Translations under genes and position numbers: made by a program
Assembly: GCA_021775805.1 (NCBI GenBank)
Contig: JAJFHD010000104.1
Location: 39,049-103,048 of the forward strand
DNA: 64,000 nt
Direction: 5' to 3'
From: Alphaproteobacteria bacterium
GTDB lineage: Bacteria > Pseudomonadota > Alphaproteobacteria > Rhizobiales > JAJFHC01
Part shown: piece by piece, positions 16,216-24,809 of the stretch
How positions within the stretch are numbered: the first letter of the stretch is position 1
Layout: each line of letters begins with the position of its first letter
Notes under the pieces: model-generated
The model's input: only the letters and a program-made list of their open reading frames with translations
What the model was told of the DNA's origin: nothing
Databases searched by the model: none

Positions 16216-17982
16216 ATGGATCTGTCGAAACCGCTGACAAGTCTCGATGGGGACGGCGACCGCGCGGGCGCTGACCCGGAAGCCTTGCGCCCGATTGACG
16301 GCAAGGCCTATGTGACAGGAGACAAGACGAGCCCCTTGTGGCGCAAGACGATACCGCAGGTTTTGCGCGACACCGCAGGAACCATGGGCGGCAGGGAGGC
16401 TGCCGTCTTCCGGGACCATGGCGAACGTTGGACCTGGAACCAGTTGTCGCAGAGAGTCGACCGGCTGGCAGCCGGTTTGCTGGCTCTGGGCCTGTCCAAG
16501 GGCGACCGGCTGGGAATCTGGGCGCCGAACCGGCCGGAATGGCTGCTCGTCCAGTTTGCGACCGCCCGCATCGGTGTCATCATGGTCAATATCAACCCCG
16601 CGTACCGGACCTCCGAACTGGAATACGTTCTCAACAAGGTCGGGTGCACGGCGCTGGTTCTCGCCCAATCCTTCAAATCGAGCGACTACGTGGAGATGCT
16701 GTGTTCAGTGGTTCCTGAAATCGATGGCAGCGAGCCCGGCCGAATCAGTTCGAGCCGTGTGCCGTCACTGCGCACGGTTATCCTGATGGGTGCGGAAACC
16801 GGATCGGGCATGTACGGCTTCGAACACATCATGTCGCTTGCAGGCCCGGCCCAAACCCGGCGGCTGGACGACCTGGACCGCGCGCTCGATCCTGACGATC
16901 CGATCAACATACAGTTCACCAGTGGCACGACCGGGTCCCCGAAAGGGGCTACGCTCAGTCACGCAAACATCGTGAACAACGCGCGGTTCTGTGTGCGGAC
17001 GATGAACTTCACGGAAGCCGACAGGCTCTGCATCCCGGTGCCGCTTTATCATTGCTTTGGCATGGTGATGGGCACACTTGGTTGTGCCACGACGGGTGCT
17101 GCCATGGTCTTCCCCGGCGAAGCCTTCGAACCTGAAAGCACGCTTGCGACACTGGAAGCGGAACGATGCACCGCACTCTACGGCGTTCCCACCATGTTTG
17201 TGGCGATGCTCGACCATGACAGTTTCTCCGGTACAAGCCTGTCGAGCTTGCGTACCGGAATCATGGCCGGGGCGCCGTGCCCGATCGAGGTCATGAAGAA
17301 GGTGGTCTCCGACATGCACATGTCGGAAGTCACGATTGCCTATGGCATGACCGAGACCAGCCCGGTCTCGTTTCAAAGCCACACCGACGATCCGATCGAA
17401 AAACGGGTATCAACGGTTGGCCGGATCCATCCCCATGTGGAAGTCAAGATCATTGACAAAAACGGGAACACTGTGGGGGTCGAGGAAGACGGCGAGCTGT
17501 GCACGCGCGGTTATTCGGTCATGCGCGGCTACTGGAACGACGAGGCCAGGACGGCGGAAGCGATCGACGGGGCCGGCTGGATGCACACAGGCGATCTGGC
17601 GACGCTCGATGCCGACGGCTATTGCAATATTGTCGGACGGGTCAAGGACATGCTGATCCGCGGCGGCGAGAATGTCTATCCGCGCGAGATCGAGGAATTC
17701 CTGTTCCGGCATCCCAAGATCCAGGAGGTTCAGACCTTCGGTGTGCCGGATGAAAAGTACGGCGAAGAACTTTGTGCCTGGGTCGTGCTGAAAGCGGGAG
17801 AAACTTCGACCGAAGAAGAGATCCGTGCGTTCTGCAAGGGCCAGATTGCCCATTACAAAGTCCCGCGTTACGTACGCTTCAAAGACGCCCTGCCGATGAC
17901 GGTGACCGGCAAGCCCCAGAAATTCAAGATGCGCGATGCCATGATCGATGAACTCGGACTGAAGGTGACGAAAACGGCGTGA
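16216..17982 (+). CDS. AMP-binding acyl-CoA synthetase (fatty-acid-CoA ligase family)
   Basis: A 588-residue adenylate-forming enzyme. The P-loop-like motif [16 protein letters not shown], the [10 protein letters not shown] motif, the hinge [20 protein letters not shown] and the C-terminal lysine motif [11 protein letters not shown] are all present. The family activates a carboxylic acid to the acyl-AMP and then the CoA thioester. The chain length preferred cannot be read from the sequence. ATG 16216 has AGGGAG 8 nt upstream; an in-frame ATG at 16180 has none. It lies 95 nt after the amidase fusion on the same strand, and an acid released by the amidase would be a logical substrate, but this is inference. 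Confidence 0.87.
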   Translation: MDLSKPLTSLDGDGDRAGADPEALRPIDGKAYVTGDKTSPLWRKTIPQVLRDTAGTMGGREAAVFRDHGERWTWNQLSQRVDRLAAGLLALGLSKGDRLGIWAPNRPEWLLVQFATARIGVIMVNINPAYRTSELEYVLNKVGCTALVLAQSFKSSDYVEMLCSVVPEIDGSEPGRISSSRVPSLRTVILMGAETGSGMYGFEHIMSLAGPAQTRRLDDLDRALDPDDPINIQFTSGTTGSPKGATLSHANIVNNARFCVRTMNFTEADRLCIPVPLYHCFGMVMGTLGCATTGAAMVFPGEAFEPESTLATLEAERCTALYGVPTMFVAMLDHDSFSGTSLSSLRTGIMAGAPCPIEVMKKVVSDMHMSEVTIAYGMTETSPVSFQSHTDDPIEKRVSTVGRIHPHVEVKIIDKNGNTVGVEEDGELCTRGYSVMRGYWNDEARTAEAIDGAGWMHTGDLATLDADGYCNIVGRVKDMLIRGGENVYPREIEEFLFRHPKIQEVQTFGVPDEKYGEELCAWVVLKAGETSTEEEIRAFCKGQIAHYKVPRYVRFKDALPMTVTGKPQKFKMRDAMIDELGLKVTKTA

Positions 17983-18072
17983 GTTTGCAGTAGAGACTCA
18001 ATACGCCGGTTCCCGTCTGATTCATTCTTGACCGCGCGATCGAGAATATCGCAATTGCTGCAGGACCTCGTC

Positions 18073-18993
18073 TTAAGAAGTTTCTTGCTGGCCGCTATTG
18101 GCCGGCAATGGCCGAAGACCTTCAAAAAGGTCTCGGTCGGTGCCGATCAGTTCGGTGATCATGTCAGCGAAGAGCCGGATGCGCGAGACGCGTCTGATAT
18201 CGGGATGGTAGAGGATCCACAGGTCGAAACTGATGCCGGGTACCGGATCCGGTTCGAGTCGGCGCAGGGTTGAGTCCTGATCTGCGATGTAACAGGGCAG
18301 CAGCGTCACGCCGAGACCGCTTCGAACCATCGAATGCATGGCTGCCATGCTGTCGGCCTGGTGTTTGAACTGAATCTCTTCGGGAAGATTGCCGAAGATT
18401 AACCGGTTGTATCCTGCGTCATGGACGCCAATCCAGTCCCAGTCGGCCCGGCCAGCGGACGTGAACCGTTCCCCTGCCGATCCTTGTGCGGCGTAGAGTG
18501 CGTAGGCCGCCGATGTCAACCGGCGACCGACAAGCGTTTCGGGAGGATGTTGTGTAAAGCGTAAGGCCAGATCTGCTTCTCCCCGGCTGATCGACAATTG
18601 CGATTGGGTGCAGGCGACGCTGAATTCGATACCTCGATGTTCGTCAAGAAACTTCCAGAGGAATGGGGAAAGATAACCCATGAGCAGGATTTCGGTGCAC
18701 GTGATGCGCAGGCTGCCGGCGGGCTCCTGGTCCTTGCCGTAAATCTTGCGGTCGACCTCTGCCAGATCCTCTTCAACCCGCTCCACGGTATCGAACAGAT
18801 CCATGCCAACGGTGGTCAGTTCGTAGCCGTGCTGCGTGCGGTCGAAAAGCCGTACCTTGAGCTTTGCCTCAAGGGCCTCCAGGCGCCGTGATACAGTCGG
18901 TTGGCTGACACCGAGGACCTTGCCGGCGGCCGTCAGGGACCGCTCACGGGCAATGGCGAGAAAGTAGCGATGATCGTCCCAGTTTGCGGCCAT
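18073..18993 (-). CDS. LysR family transcriptional regulator
   Basis: A 306-residue LysR protein: the N-terminal winged helix (LTAAGKVLGVSQPTVSRRLEALEAKLKVRLFDRT, residues about 20-53) and a C-terminal inducer-binding domain starting near residue 93 (GSLRITCTE). It is divergent from the BBE-type oxidase gene, the standard LysR layout, with a perfect ATAGCAA-N11-TTGCTAT site between the two. The start at 18993 is supported by alignment of the HTH and by the operator position, although its ribosome site is weak. The inducer is unknown. Confidence 0.88.
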   Translation of the reverse strand: MAANWDDHRYFLAIARERSLTAAGKVLGVSQPTVSRRLEALEAKLKVRLFDRTQHGYELTTVGMDLFDTVERVEEDLAEVDRKIYGKDQEPAGSLRITCTEILLMGYLSPFLWKFLDEHRGIEFSVACTQSQLSISRGEADLALRFTQHPPETLVGRRLTSAAYALYAAQGSAGERFTSAGRADWDWIGVHDAGYNRLIFGNLPEEIQFKHQADSMAAMHSMVRSGLGVTLLPCYIADQDSTLRRLEPDPVPGISFDLWILYHPDIRRVSRIRLFADMITELIGTDRDLFEGLRPLPANSGQQETS

Positions 18994-19003
18994 TCAAAAT
19001 TGT

Positions 19004-19028
19004 ATAGCAACTATGTGAAACTTGCTAT
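19004..19028. promoter_or_regulatory. LysR-type operator (T-N11-A inverted repeat)
   Basis: ATAGCAA (19004-19010), 11-base spacer, TTGCTAT (19022-19028): perfect 7-base arms with the T-N11-A core typical of LysR sites. It sits 11 nt upstream of the LysR start and 66 nt upstream of the oxidase start. Confidence 0.65.
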
Positions 19029-19034
19029 GGCACT

Positions 19035-19047
19035 TCAAAAATTTTGA
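19035..19047. promoter_or_regulatory. Second palindrome in the LysR / oxidase intergenic region
   Basis: TCAAAAATTTTGA is a 13-base palindrome lying between the LysR-type site and the oxidase start. It may be an activation half-site, or part of an AT-rich promoter. Confidence 0.35.
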
Positions 19048-19094
19048 CGGTCTACTGATGCTGCTGAGATTTAATGCGAATTGATGGAGTCCCG

Positions 19095-20480
19095 ATGAAC
19101 ATCATTTCACCAATCGACCGGTCGAACGTCGCGCCGCTTGAAGAGAGCTTTTCAGGTCAGATTCTCCTGTCCGGCGATGACGGCTATGACATTTCCCGAC
19201 GAATTCACAACGGAATGATCGACCGGCGGCCGGCGGTCATTGCGCGGTGTGCGGTGAACGCCGATGTGGTGGACGCCCTGGCCTTCGCACTCGAAAATGA
19301 CCTTGAGATCGCAATTCGTGGCGGTGGGCATAACGTTGCCGGCCGAGCGGTTTGCGACGATGGCATGATGATCGACCTGAGCCTCATGAAGGGCACATGG
19401 GTCGACCCGAAACGCCGACGCGTCCGGGTGCAGGCCGGCACCAACTGGGGCGAATTCAACCGGGCGACGCAACTCCACGGGTTGGCCACGACCGGCGGTG
19501 CGGTGTCATCCACAGGTGTGGCCGGTCTCACGCTGGGCGGTGGTTTCGGGTTTCTGTCCGGCAAATGTGGTTACACCATCGACAGCCTGCGTTCCGTTGA
19601 AATGATAACAGCACAAGGCGAGGTGGTGCAGGCTTCCGACGAGGAGAACGCGGATCTGTTCTGGGGTCTGCGGGGCGGCGGCGGCAATTTCGGCATCGCC
19701 ACAAGTTTCGAGTTTGACTTGCAGGCCATCGGTCCAACGGTTCAGGGTGGCATGATTGCCTATCCATTCAGCGCTGCGCGGGAAACCCTGAGGCTTCTGC
19801 GCGACCTCACCGCCGACCTCCCGGACGACCTCACCATTCTTGCAGGGTTTACCCATACGCGTGACGGGCAGGGCACGAAGCTTGCCGCCTTGGTGCCTTG
19901 CCAATGCGGTTCCTCGGCCGAGGCGTCGGCATCGATTGACCGGATCAAATCGTTCGGAACGCCGGTTGCTGACAATCTTGGACCGATGCCCTATTCGGCC
20001 TTGAATCAGATCTTTGACGCCGGCGTTCCGAAGCTCGATCTCTACTACTGGAAGTCCTGTTTCATCGAAAAGCTCAGCGATGACGTGATCGGCATTCTGG
20101 AAACTCAGTTCGCCCGTTGCCCTTCACCAAAAACCAAGATCTTCGTCGAACATTTTCATGGTGCGGTATTGAGACAGGAGCGTGCCGCGATGGCCTTTCC
20201 ACACCGTGACGAGGGCTACAGCATTTTGATCATCACGCAATGGACCGATCCGTCGGACAATGACCGCAACATCGCCTGGGCCAGGGAAACCTATGACCTT
20301 TTGGCGCCTCACAGTCGGGAAGGTGCCTACACCAACTACATGGACGACGACGAAAGCAAGACCCGCGTCCGACAGGCCTTCGGCGACAATTTTCCACGTC
20401 TACAGATGTTGAAGGACCAGTACGACCCGACAAACATTTTTCATAGAAACCAGAACATTCCGCCGTCCGCTGCAGGGTAG
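19095..20480 (+). CDS. FAD-linked oxidase, berberine-bridge-enzyme family
   Basis: A 461-residue flavoprotein. The N-terminal PCMH FAD domain carries IRGGGHNVAG, in which His79 is the usual covalent FAD attachment, and GVAGLTLGGGFGFL. The position where bicovalent members have a second attaching cysteine is valine here, so monocovalent FAD is expected. The C-terminal YTNYMDDDE and LKDQYDPTNIFHRNQNI segments are the BBE tail. The family oxidises sugars, alcohols or secondary metabolites using oxygen. I chose ATG 19095 (GGAG 5 nt upstream) over ATG 19074. The gene is probably activated by the divergent LysR. Confidence 0.85.
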   Translation: MNIISPIDRSNVAPLEESFSGQILLSGDDGYDISRRIHNGMIDRRPAVIARCAVNADVVDALAFALENDLEIAIRGGGHNVAGRAVCDDGMMIDLSLMKGTWVDPKRRRVRVQAGTNWGEFNRATQLHGLATTGGAVSSTGVAGLTLGGGFGFLSGKCGYTIDSLRSVEMITAQGEVVQASDEENADLFWGLRGGGGNFGIATSFEFDLQAIGPTVQGGMIAYPFSAARETLRLLRDLTADLPDDLTILAGFTHTRDGQGTKLAALVPCQCGSSAEASASIDRIKSFGTPVADNLGPMPYSALNQIFDAGVPKLDLYYWKSCFIEKLSDDVIGILETQFARCPSPKTKIFVEHFHGAVLRQERAAMAFPHRDEGYSILIITQWTDPSDNDRNIAWARETYDLLAPHSREGAYTNYMDDDESKTRVRQAFGDNFPRLQMLKDQYDPTNIFHRNQNIPPSAAG

Positions 20481-20544
20481 TCACCCCACGAATCGGGGAT
20501 ACGGCAATACCGGGGTGTTCCGTCTTTGAAATCGCTCCACAGCT

Positions 20545-20750
20545 TCAGTCGTCCGGGTAGTGTCCTGTCGGATTGTAACGCCATTGCGTCCTGTCGAGCG
20601 GGGAAATGAAGAATCCCGAGGCGGCGGCTTCCAACTGGATGACGTGTTCGCTGGTGTTGCTCCTGTCGGCACTCAAGAAACCGAGTTGCACGGCGTCGTC
20701 ATAACCCCATCCTTGTGCAATTCGTCCGCGAGCTGATTGAAACCCTTCAT
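20545..20750 (-). pseudogene. Small gene of unknown function with an apparent frameshift, downstream of the AraC regulator
   Basis: ATG 20750 lies 4 nt after the AraC stop with AGAAGG upstream and opens MKGFNQLADELHKDG, then the frame ends at 20673. The sequence continues sensibly in another frame as YDDAVQLGFLSADRS...RTQWRYNPTGHYPDD, stopping at 20547-20545. The switch coincides with a run of four C on the plus strand (GGGG in the gene, about 20706-20709). One extra G would restore a 67-68 residue protein. It may be a real lesion or a base-calling error. I do not recognise the family. Confidence 0.4.
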
Positions 20751-20754
20751 GGTG

Positions 20755-21678
20755 CTACCTTCTGAACGATTGAGGGGTTGAGCCAAAATAGTTCTGGAAG
20801 GTGCGGGTAAAATAGCTCCGGCTCCTGAGACCGACAAGCTCAGCGATGCGCTTGACCGGCAATTCCGAGTGCGCCAGCAGGGATGCGGCTTTCTGCATGC
20901 GCAGATCACGCAACAGTTCCATTGGGCCGCTGCCATAGGCGTCTGAAAACCTCTTGGCAAACGTGGCGCGGCTCATGCCGGCACTGTCGGCGAGGCTTTC
21001 GACCGAATGGGCGTCAGCGGGATGGTCGAGCATGCGCCTCAAGGCACTCCATAACTTTTCGTCGACCAGGGCTGCCATCCAGGCAAGACCCCGGTCGTTG
21101 GCCATGAGACGTTCCCGCAACAGGTGGATCATGCACTGGTGCAGAAGAGCCCTGATCAGTGCCTTGCTGCCCAGCACCGGTTGCACCAGTTCCCGGACCA
21201 GATCGTCGATGACGGAAAAGGCCCGGCTGCCGGCATCCTTGCGCTCGACAATCGGCTGCCGGACAAGGTCGAGTATGCCACTGACGCCCGTTATGCCGAC
21301 GCTCACGCGACCGCACAGGGCCACCAGGACTTCCTCTCGGCTGACGTTATCGCCGCCGACCAGATGGTGCTCGATGTTGAGTCCGGCGGGCTTGCAGATT
21401 GGCAAGGGCGTTCCGGGCCGGCCAGAGCCGTTTATGGCGTGCGGCAGAAAGGCCGGGGCCAACACCAGAGTTCCGGCATCGACATCGACGGACCGGGTTG
21501 CGTCAAACGTGATGGTTCCGGAACCAGCCAGAAAATAATGCAAGGTGGCATTCGGCTGACGGCCCAGCCCAAGCTGGCATCGGCCATGCAGTTCGCACAG
21601 CGCGAACGGGTCGGCATCGATTTCGAGGGCGTCAAAAACGGGTTCGAAAGACATGGTGAAAGTATCCGTTGTGAGCAT
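20755..21678 (-). CDS. AraC family transcriptional regulator
   Basis: A 307-residue regulator with an N-terminal cupin-type ligand domain (about 20-190, including ATLHYFLAGSGTITF and LVLAPAFLPHAI) and a C-terminal double helix-turn-helix (about 205-307: SVESLADSAGMSRATFAKRFSDAYG and VKRIAELVGLRSRSYFTRTFQNYFG). The ending STPQSFRR is typical. This architecture belongs to the AraC-binding-2 type regulators, which usually activate divergent genes; here the divergent neighbour is the Tat-exported isochorismatase-fold hydrolase. Start ATG 21678 is tentative; an in-frame ATG at 21654 is the alternative. Confidence 0.86.
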   Translation of the reverse strand: MLTTDTFTMSFEPVFDALEIDADPFALCELHGRCQLGLGRQPNATLHYFLAGSGTITFDATRSVDVDAGTLVLAPAFLPHAINGSGRPGTPLPICKPAGLNIEHHLVGGDNVSREEVLVALCGRVSVGITGVSGILDLVRQPIVERKDAGSRAFSVIDDLVRELVQPVLGSKALIRALLHQCMIHLLRERLMANDRGLAWMAALVDEKLWSALRRMLDHPADAHSVESLADSAGMSRATFAKRFSDAYGSGPMELLRDLRMQKAASLLAHSELPVKRIAELVGLRSRSYFTRTFQNYFGSTPQSFRR

Positions 21679-21794
21679 GCCGGGCTCAAGTCACATGAAC
21701 GTGCACAAGCACGCAAGGAACGCTTCTCAGACGATAAGGCACACGCCCGAGATCATATTGTTGATGTTGAAAGCCCCTTAAAAGGAGAAACACC

Positions 21795-22616
21795 ATGTGT
21801 GAACATCATGACGAGAAGCCAGGCATGGATCGCCGCCAAGCCCTCAAGGCGGGCCTGGGAGTAGGCGTTGCCGCAGCCGCCGCGGCCGCCGGTGCCCACG
21901 CCGCCTCTGCAGCAGAAGATCCCTATGCGGATCCCGCCAGCCCCGCTTTGCCGCCCAGCGACATGAAGCTTATCGGCTCGCGGACCGCCCTTGTGGTTAC
22001 CGATCCGCAGATTGATTTCCTGAGCCCCAAAGGGGTGACCTGGAAAGTGGTCGGTGCCAGTGTCGAACATCACAACACGGTCGAAAACATCGAACGCCTG
22101 TTCAAGGCGGCAAAAGCCCGCGACCTTACCGTGGCGGTGTCGCCGCACTACTACTATCCCACCGACAAGGGATGGCGATTCGAAGGCGCGCTCGAAAAGC
22201 TGATGCACAAGATCGGCATGTTCGACCGCAAGGGTGCGCTGACGACGGAAGGCTTTGAAAACTCCGGCGCGGACTTCATGCCGCAGTACAAACCCTACAT
22301 CAACGACGGCAAGACAATCGTCACCTCGCCGCACAAGCTCTACGGCAATGAATCGAACGACCTGGTGTTGCAGCTGCGCAAGCAGAGAGTCGACCAGGTC
22401 ATCCTGGCCGGCATGTCCGCCAACCTGTGCACGGAATCGCATATGCGTGAACTGCTGGAACAGGGCTTTGAGGTTGCCGTGGTCAAGGATGCGACCGCTG
22501 CTGCCATGTTACCGGAAGGCGATGGCTATCTCGCCGCTCTCACTAACTTCCGGTACATGGCCAATGCCGTGTGGAGTACCGAACAGGCGGTGGAATTCAT
22601 CAAAAACGCGGCCTGA
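21795..22616 (+). CDS. Tat-exported isochorismatase-family cysteine hydrolase
   Basis: A 273-residue protein with a twin-arginine signal (MDRRQALKAGLGVGVAAAAAAAG...) and a mature isochorismatase fold. The catalytic triad is visible: Asp70 in TDPQIDFL, Lys181 in TSPHKLYG and Cys212 in SANLCTESH. Members hydrolyse amide or vinyl-ether bonds. An exported version is less usual than cytoplasmic ones and its substrate is unknown. ATG 21795 follows AAAGGAG. It is divergent from the AraC gene and is followed 191 nt later by nicotinamidase, which has the same fold but only distant sequence similarity. Confidence 0.85.
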   Translation: MCEHHDEKPGMDRRQALKAGLGVGVAAAAAAAGAHAASAAEDPYADPASPALPPSDMKLIGSRTALVVTDPQIDFLSPKGVTWKVVGASVEHHNTVENIERLFKAAKARDLTVAVSPHYYYPTDKGWRFEGALEKLMHKIGMFDRKGALTTEGFENSGADFMPQYKPYINDGKTIVTSPHKLYGNESNDLVLQLRKQRVDQVILAGMSANLCTESHMRELLEQGFEVAVVKDATAAAMLPEGDGYLAALTNFRYMANAVWSTEQAVEFIKNAA

Positions 22617-22633
22617 TCCACCGCGTTCCGCTT

Positions 22634-22668
22634 GCGCCTCGGTGAACCGTACCGGCTCACGGAGGCGC
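22634..22668 (+). terminator. Imperfect stem-loop after the isochorismatase-family gene
   Basis: Arms GCGCCTCGGTGAACCG and CCGGCTCACGGAGGCGC pair with two mismatches around a tiny loop. It begins 18 nt after the stop codon. There is no clear U-tract, so termination is plausible but not certain. Confidence 0.4.
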
Positions 22669-22807
22669 CGGCGGATCTGGCCCGAGGCGCTACCGGAACA
22701 CCGCCGCTGTTTGGCTTGATTGCCGTTGCGCTTTTTGTTGCTTTCGCTGGTGGAGACCCGTCATAATCAGCCACAATTCACAATTCACAAACGCGACTGA
22801 CGGAGCC

Positions 22808-23449
22808 ATGTGCGCAGAAACCATATCACCTCATCGGCACGATGTTTTGCTGGTCATCGATGTTCAGAACGACTTTTGTCCCGGTGGCGCATTGGCCGTG
22901 CCGCAGGGAGATGCGGTCGTCCCGGTCATAAACCGACTGGCGGCGGGTTTCGAGCATGTGGTCGTGACCCAGGACTGGCACACACCGGGTCACGAGTCGT
23001 TTGCCTCAAGCCACCCCGGCCATGATCCGTTTTCGGAGATCACCGTCGCCTACGGGCGCCAGACCCTTTGGCCGGATCACTGTGTCCAGGACACAAACGG
23101 AGCGGCCCTTCATGCCGGTCTTGCTCTGCCCGGTGCGGAACTCATCATCCGCAAGGGCTTCAGGCGGGAAATCGATTCCTACTCGGCATTCTTCGAGAAT
23201 GACCGGAAAACCCCGACCGGACTGGGCGGCTACCTGCGCGAGCGCGGATTCCAGCGGCTCTTCTGCGTTGGTCTGGCCTTGGATTTCTGCGTGCGGTTTT
23301 CCGCAGAAGACGCCCGCAAACAGGGCTTCGAGACCATTGTCGTGGAGAGTGCGTGCCGGGGAATCAATCTGGAAGGCTCGCTGAATGCCGCCTTGCAGTC
23401 GATGCGGCAAGCGGGCGTTACCCTGATGCAGGATGCTGTCCTCGCCTAA
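22808..23449 (+). CDS. pncA: Nicotinamidase / pyrazinamidase
   Basis: A 213-residue cytoplasmic enzyme that deamidates nicotinamide to nicotinate for NAD salvage. The triad Asp18 (VIDVQNDF), Lys116 (IIRKGFRRE) and Cys161 (ALDFCVRFS) is present. So are the metal ligands Asp56, His58 and His62 in TQDWHTPGHESFAS. Length and motif order match PncA closely. ATG 22808 is chosen because the family starts about 12 residues before the VIDVQNDF strand. Confidence 0.9.
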   Translation: MCAETISPHRHDVLLVIDVQNDFCPGGALAVPQGDAVVPVINRLAAGFEHVVVTQDWHTPGHESFASSHPGHDPFSEITVAYGRQTLWPDHCVQDTNGAALHAGLALPGAELIIRKGFRREIDSYSAFFENDRKTPTGLGGYLRERGFQRLFCVGLALDFCVRFSAEDARKQGFETIVVESACRGINLEGSLNAALQSMRQAGVTLMQDAVLA

Positions 23450-23490
23450 TTTTTCAGTCCTCAGGAAGCGACGTTTTCCTCACCAACTGT

Positions 23491-23512
23491 CTTGTGCGCG
23501 TCGGCGCACGAG
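23491..23512. terminator. Stem-loop between convergent pncA and gntR-type gene
   Basis: CTTGTGCGC (23491-23499) and GCGCACGAG (23504-23512) form a 9-bp stem with one G-T pair and a GTCG loop, in the 182-nt convergent gap. It may serve either gene. Confidence 0.45.
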
Positions 23513-23631
23513 GAAGACAATTTGGAAGGGCGGTAGAACCCGCCGCTCTGGTGTTGCACTGCGGATCAGCGTCGAGAATGAATCGCACAGATCGCGATGG
23601 GCGCGGGCGGTCGCCGTGACACGGCTGGCGG

Positions 23632-24393
23632 TCAGCGCAGGTCTGAGAGGTAATGATAGTCTTCCGTCAGGCAGCGTGACAGGCGCCATTCGACCGGGCT
23701 TTCATCGAGTGCGTAGGCGGTTCTGTCGATTTCGAGCAACGGTGTGCCGGATGTAGTTGCCAGGCACTTTGCATCTTCGGGCGTCGCGGCGACGGCTTTG
23801 AGCCGTTCTTCGGCGCGGGCGACGCTGACGCCGAATGTCACAGCATAGAGCTGATAGACGTTGTTGGGGATGTCGATGCGATCGCCAAGGCCCGGAAAAC
23901 GGTCAGCCGAAAGGATAATGCGCTCCCTGATAATGGCGTGTCCGTCGACGGTTCGGACCCGCTCGATATGCCACACCGAGGCGCGCGCTGCCAGCGCCAG
24001 GCGATTGCGTTCCTGCGCGTTTGCCCTGATTTTCTCCAGGCTCACGAGCGTGCTTTCGGGCAACGAACGCGTGCCATTGTCGTTGGTCAGCATGAAATAC
24101 TGAAACAGAACGCGGTCGTGATCGTGTTCGGCGACAAACGTGCCGCGACCCTGCCGCCGGACCAGGAGGTTCTCGGCCGTCAGGTCGTCGAGGGCCTTGC
24201 GGACGGTTCCCGGACTGACCCCCAGAGTGACAGCGAGCTGCTGTTCGCTCGGCAAGGCCTCACCCGGTTTCCACACGCCATCGATCAACTGACGGACCAG
24301 GCGTTCCCTTACCTGCCGATAGAGCGGCTTGAATCCGGGCAACGGATCGGCCGGCGTGGCTGGCGGTACAGCGATGTCTTGTGCGTCTGTCAT
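23632..24393 (-). CDS. GntR/HutC-type regulator (UTRA domain), likely controller of suyAB-slcC-comC
   Basis: A 253-residue regulator with an N-terminal GntR winged helix (LYRQVRERLVRQLIDGVWKPGEALPSEQQLAVTLGVSPGTVRKALDDL...GTFV) and a C-terminal UTRA ligand-binding domain of the HutC type (about 95-250). UTRA members usually repress and are released by the pathway substrate. It is divergent from the sulfolactate operon, whose promoter carries a palindrome, so control by sulfolactate or a related acid is a reasonable inference. ATG 24393 has little ribosome site and may be leaderless or nearly so. Confidence 0.85.
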   Translation of the reverse strand: MTDAQDIAVPPATPADPLPGFKPLYRQVRERLVRQLIDGVWKPGEALPSEQQLAVTLGVSPGTVRKALDDLTAENLLVRRQGRGTFVAEHDHDRVLFQYFMLTNDNGTRSLPESTLVSLEKIRANAQERNRLALAARASVWHIERVRTVDGHAIIRERIILSADRFPGLGDRIDIPNNVYQLYAVTFGVSVARAEERLKAVAATPEDAKCLATTSGTPLLEIDRTAYALDESPVEWRLSRCLTEDYHYLSDLR

Positions 24394-24435
24394 GATATGT
24401 TGACAATATCATCTATCTTATGTCTTATACAAGAC
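24394..24435 (+). promoter_or_regulatory. suyAB promoter with overlapping palindromic operators
   Basis: TTGACA (24400-24405), a 17-base spacer and TCTTAT (24423-24428) form a sigma-70 promoter facing suyA. GATAT-N7-ATATC (24394-24410) surrounds the -35 box. GTCTT-ATAC-AAGAC (24422-24435) overlaps the -10 box. The placement would let the divergent GntR protein block the polymerase. Confidence 0.55.
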
Positions 24436-24509
24436 TGAAAGTTCGCACGACATCGATACGTTGGTGAACTTGACATTCTTTATTCTCGAAATCAGGGAGG
24501 TTAGGGCCA

Positions 24510-24797
24510 GTGAGCATCCCTCAATTGCTGGTACACCACAAAGGCGACAATGTCGGTGTGGTTGTTGTGGAAGGTCTCGAGGCGGGCACGGAAATGCTGT
24601 GCGTCGTCACCGAGGACAATACGGATTTTACGCTGACGGCGAATGCCGATGTGCCGATCGGGCACAAGATCGCTCTCACGGATCTCAGCGCAGGCGATAC
24701 GGTCATCAAGTACGGCGAAGACATCGGCAAGATGGTCGGTACTGCCGAAAAGGGCGGGCATGTGCACGTCCACAACCTGAAGACAAAGCGCTGGTAA
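24510..24797 (+). CDS. suyA: (2R)-sulfolactate sulfo-lyase, small subunit (SuyA, SAF domain)
   Basis: A 95-residue protein with a single SAF domain of the UxaA N-terminal family, the size of SuyA. With SuyB it removes sulfite from (R)-3-sulfolactate to give pyruvate. The family motif region ...ADVPIGHKIALTDLSAGDTVIKYGEDIG is clear. SAF proteins alone could also be altronate or galactarate dehydratase small chains, but the adjacent slcC and comC settle the assignment. GTG 24510 has GGGAGG upstream. The suyB gene starts 12 nt after its stop. Confidence 0.82.
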   Translation: MSIPQLLVHHKGDNVGVVVVEGLEAGTEMLCVVTEDNTDFTLTANADVPIGHKIALTDLSAGDTVIKYGEDIGKMVGTAEKGGHVHVHNLKTKRW

Positions 24798-24809
24798 GGA
24801 GCAAACCTC

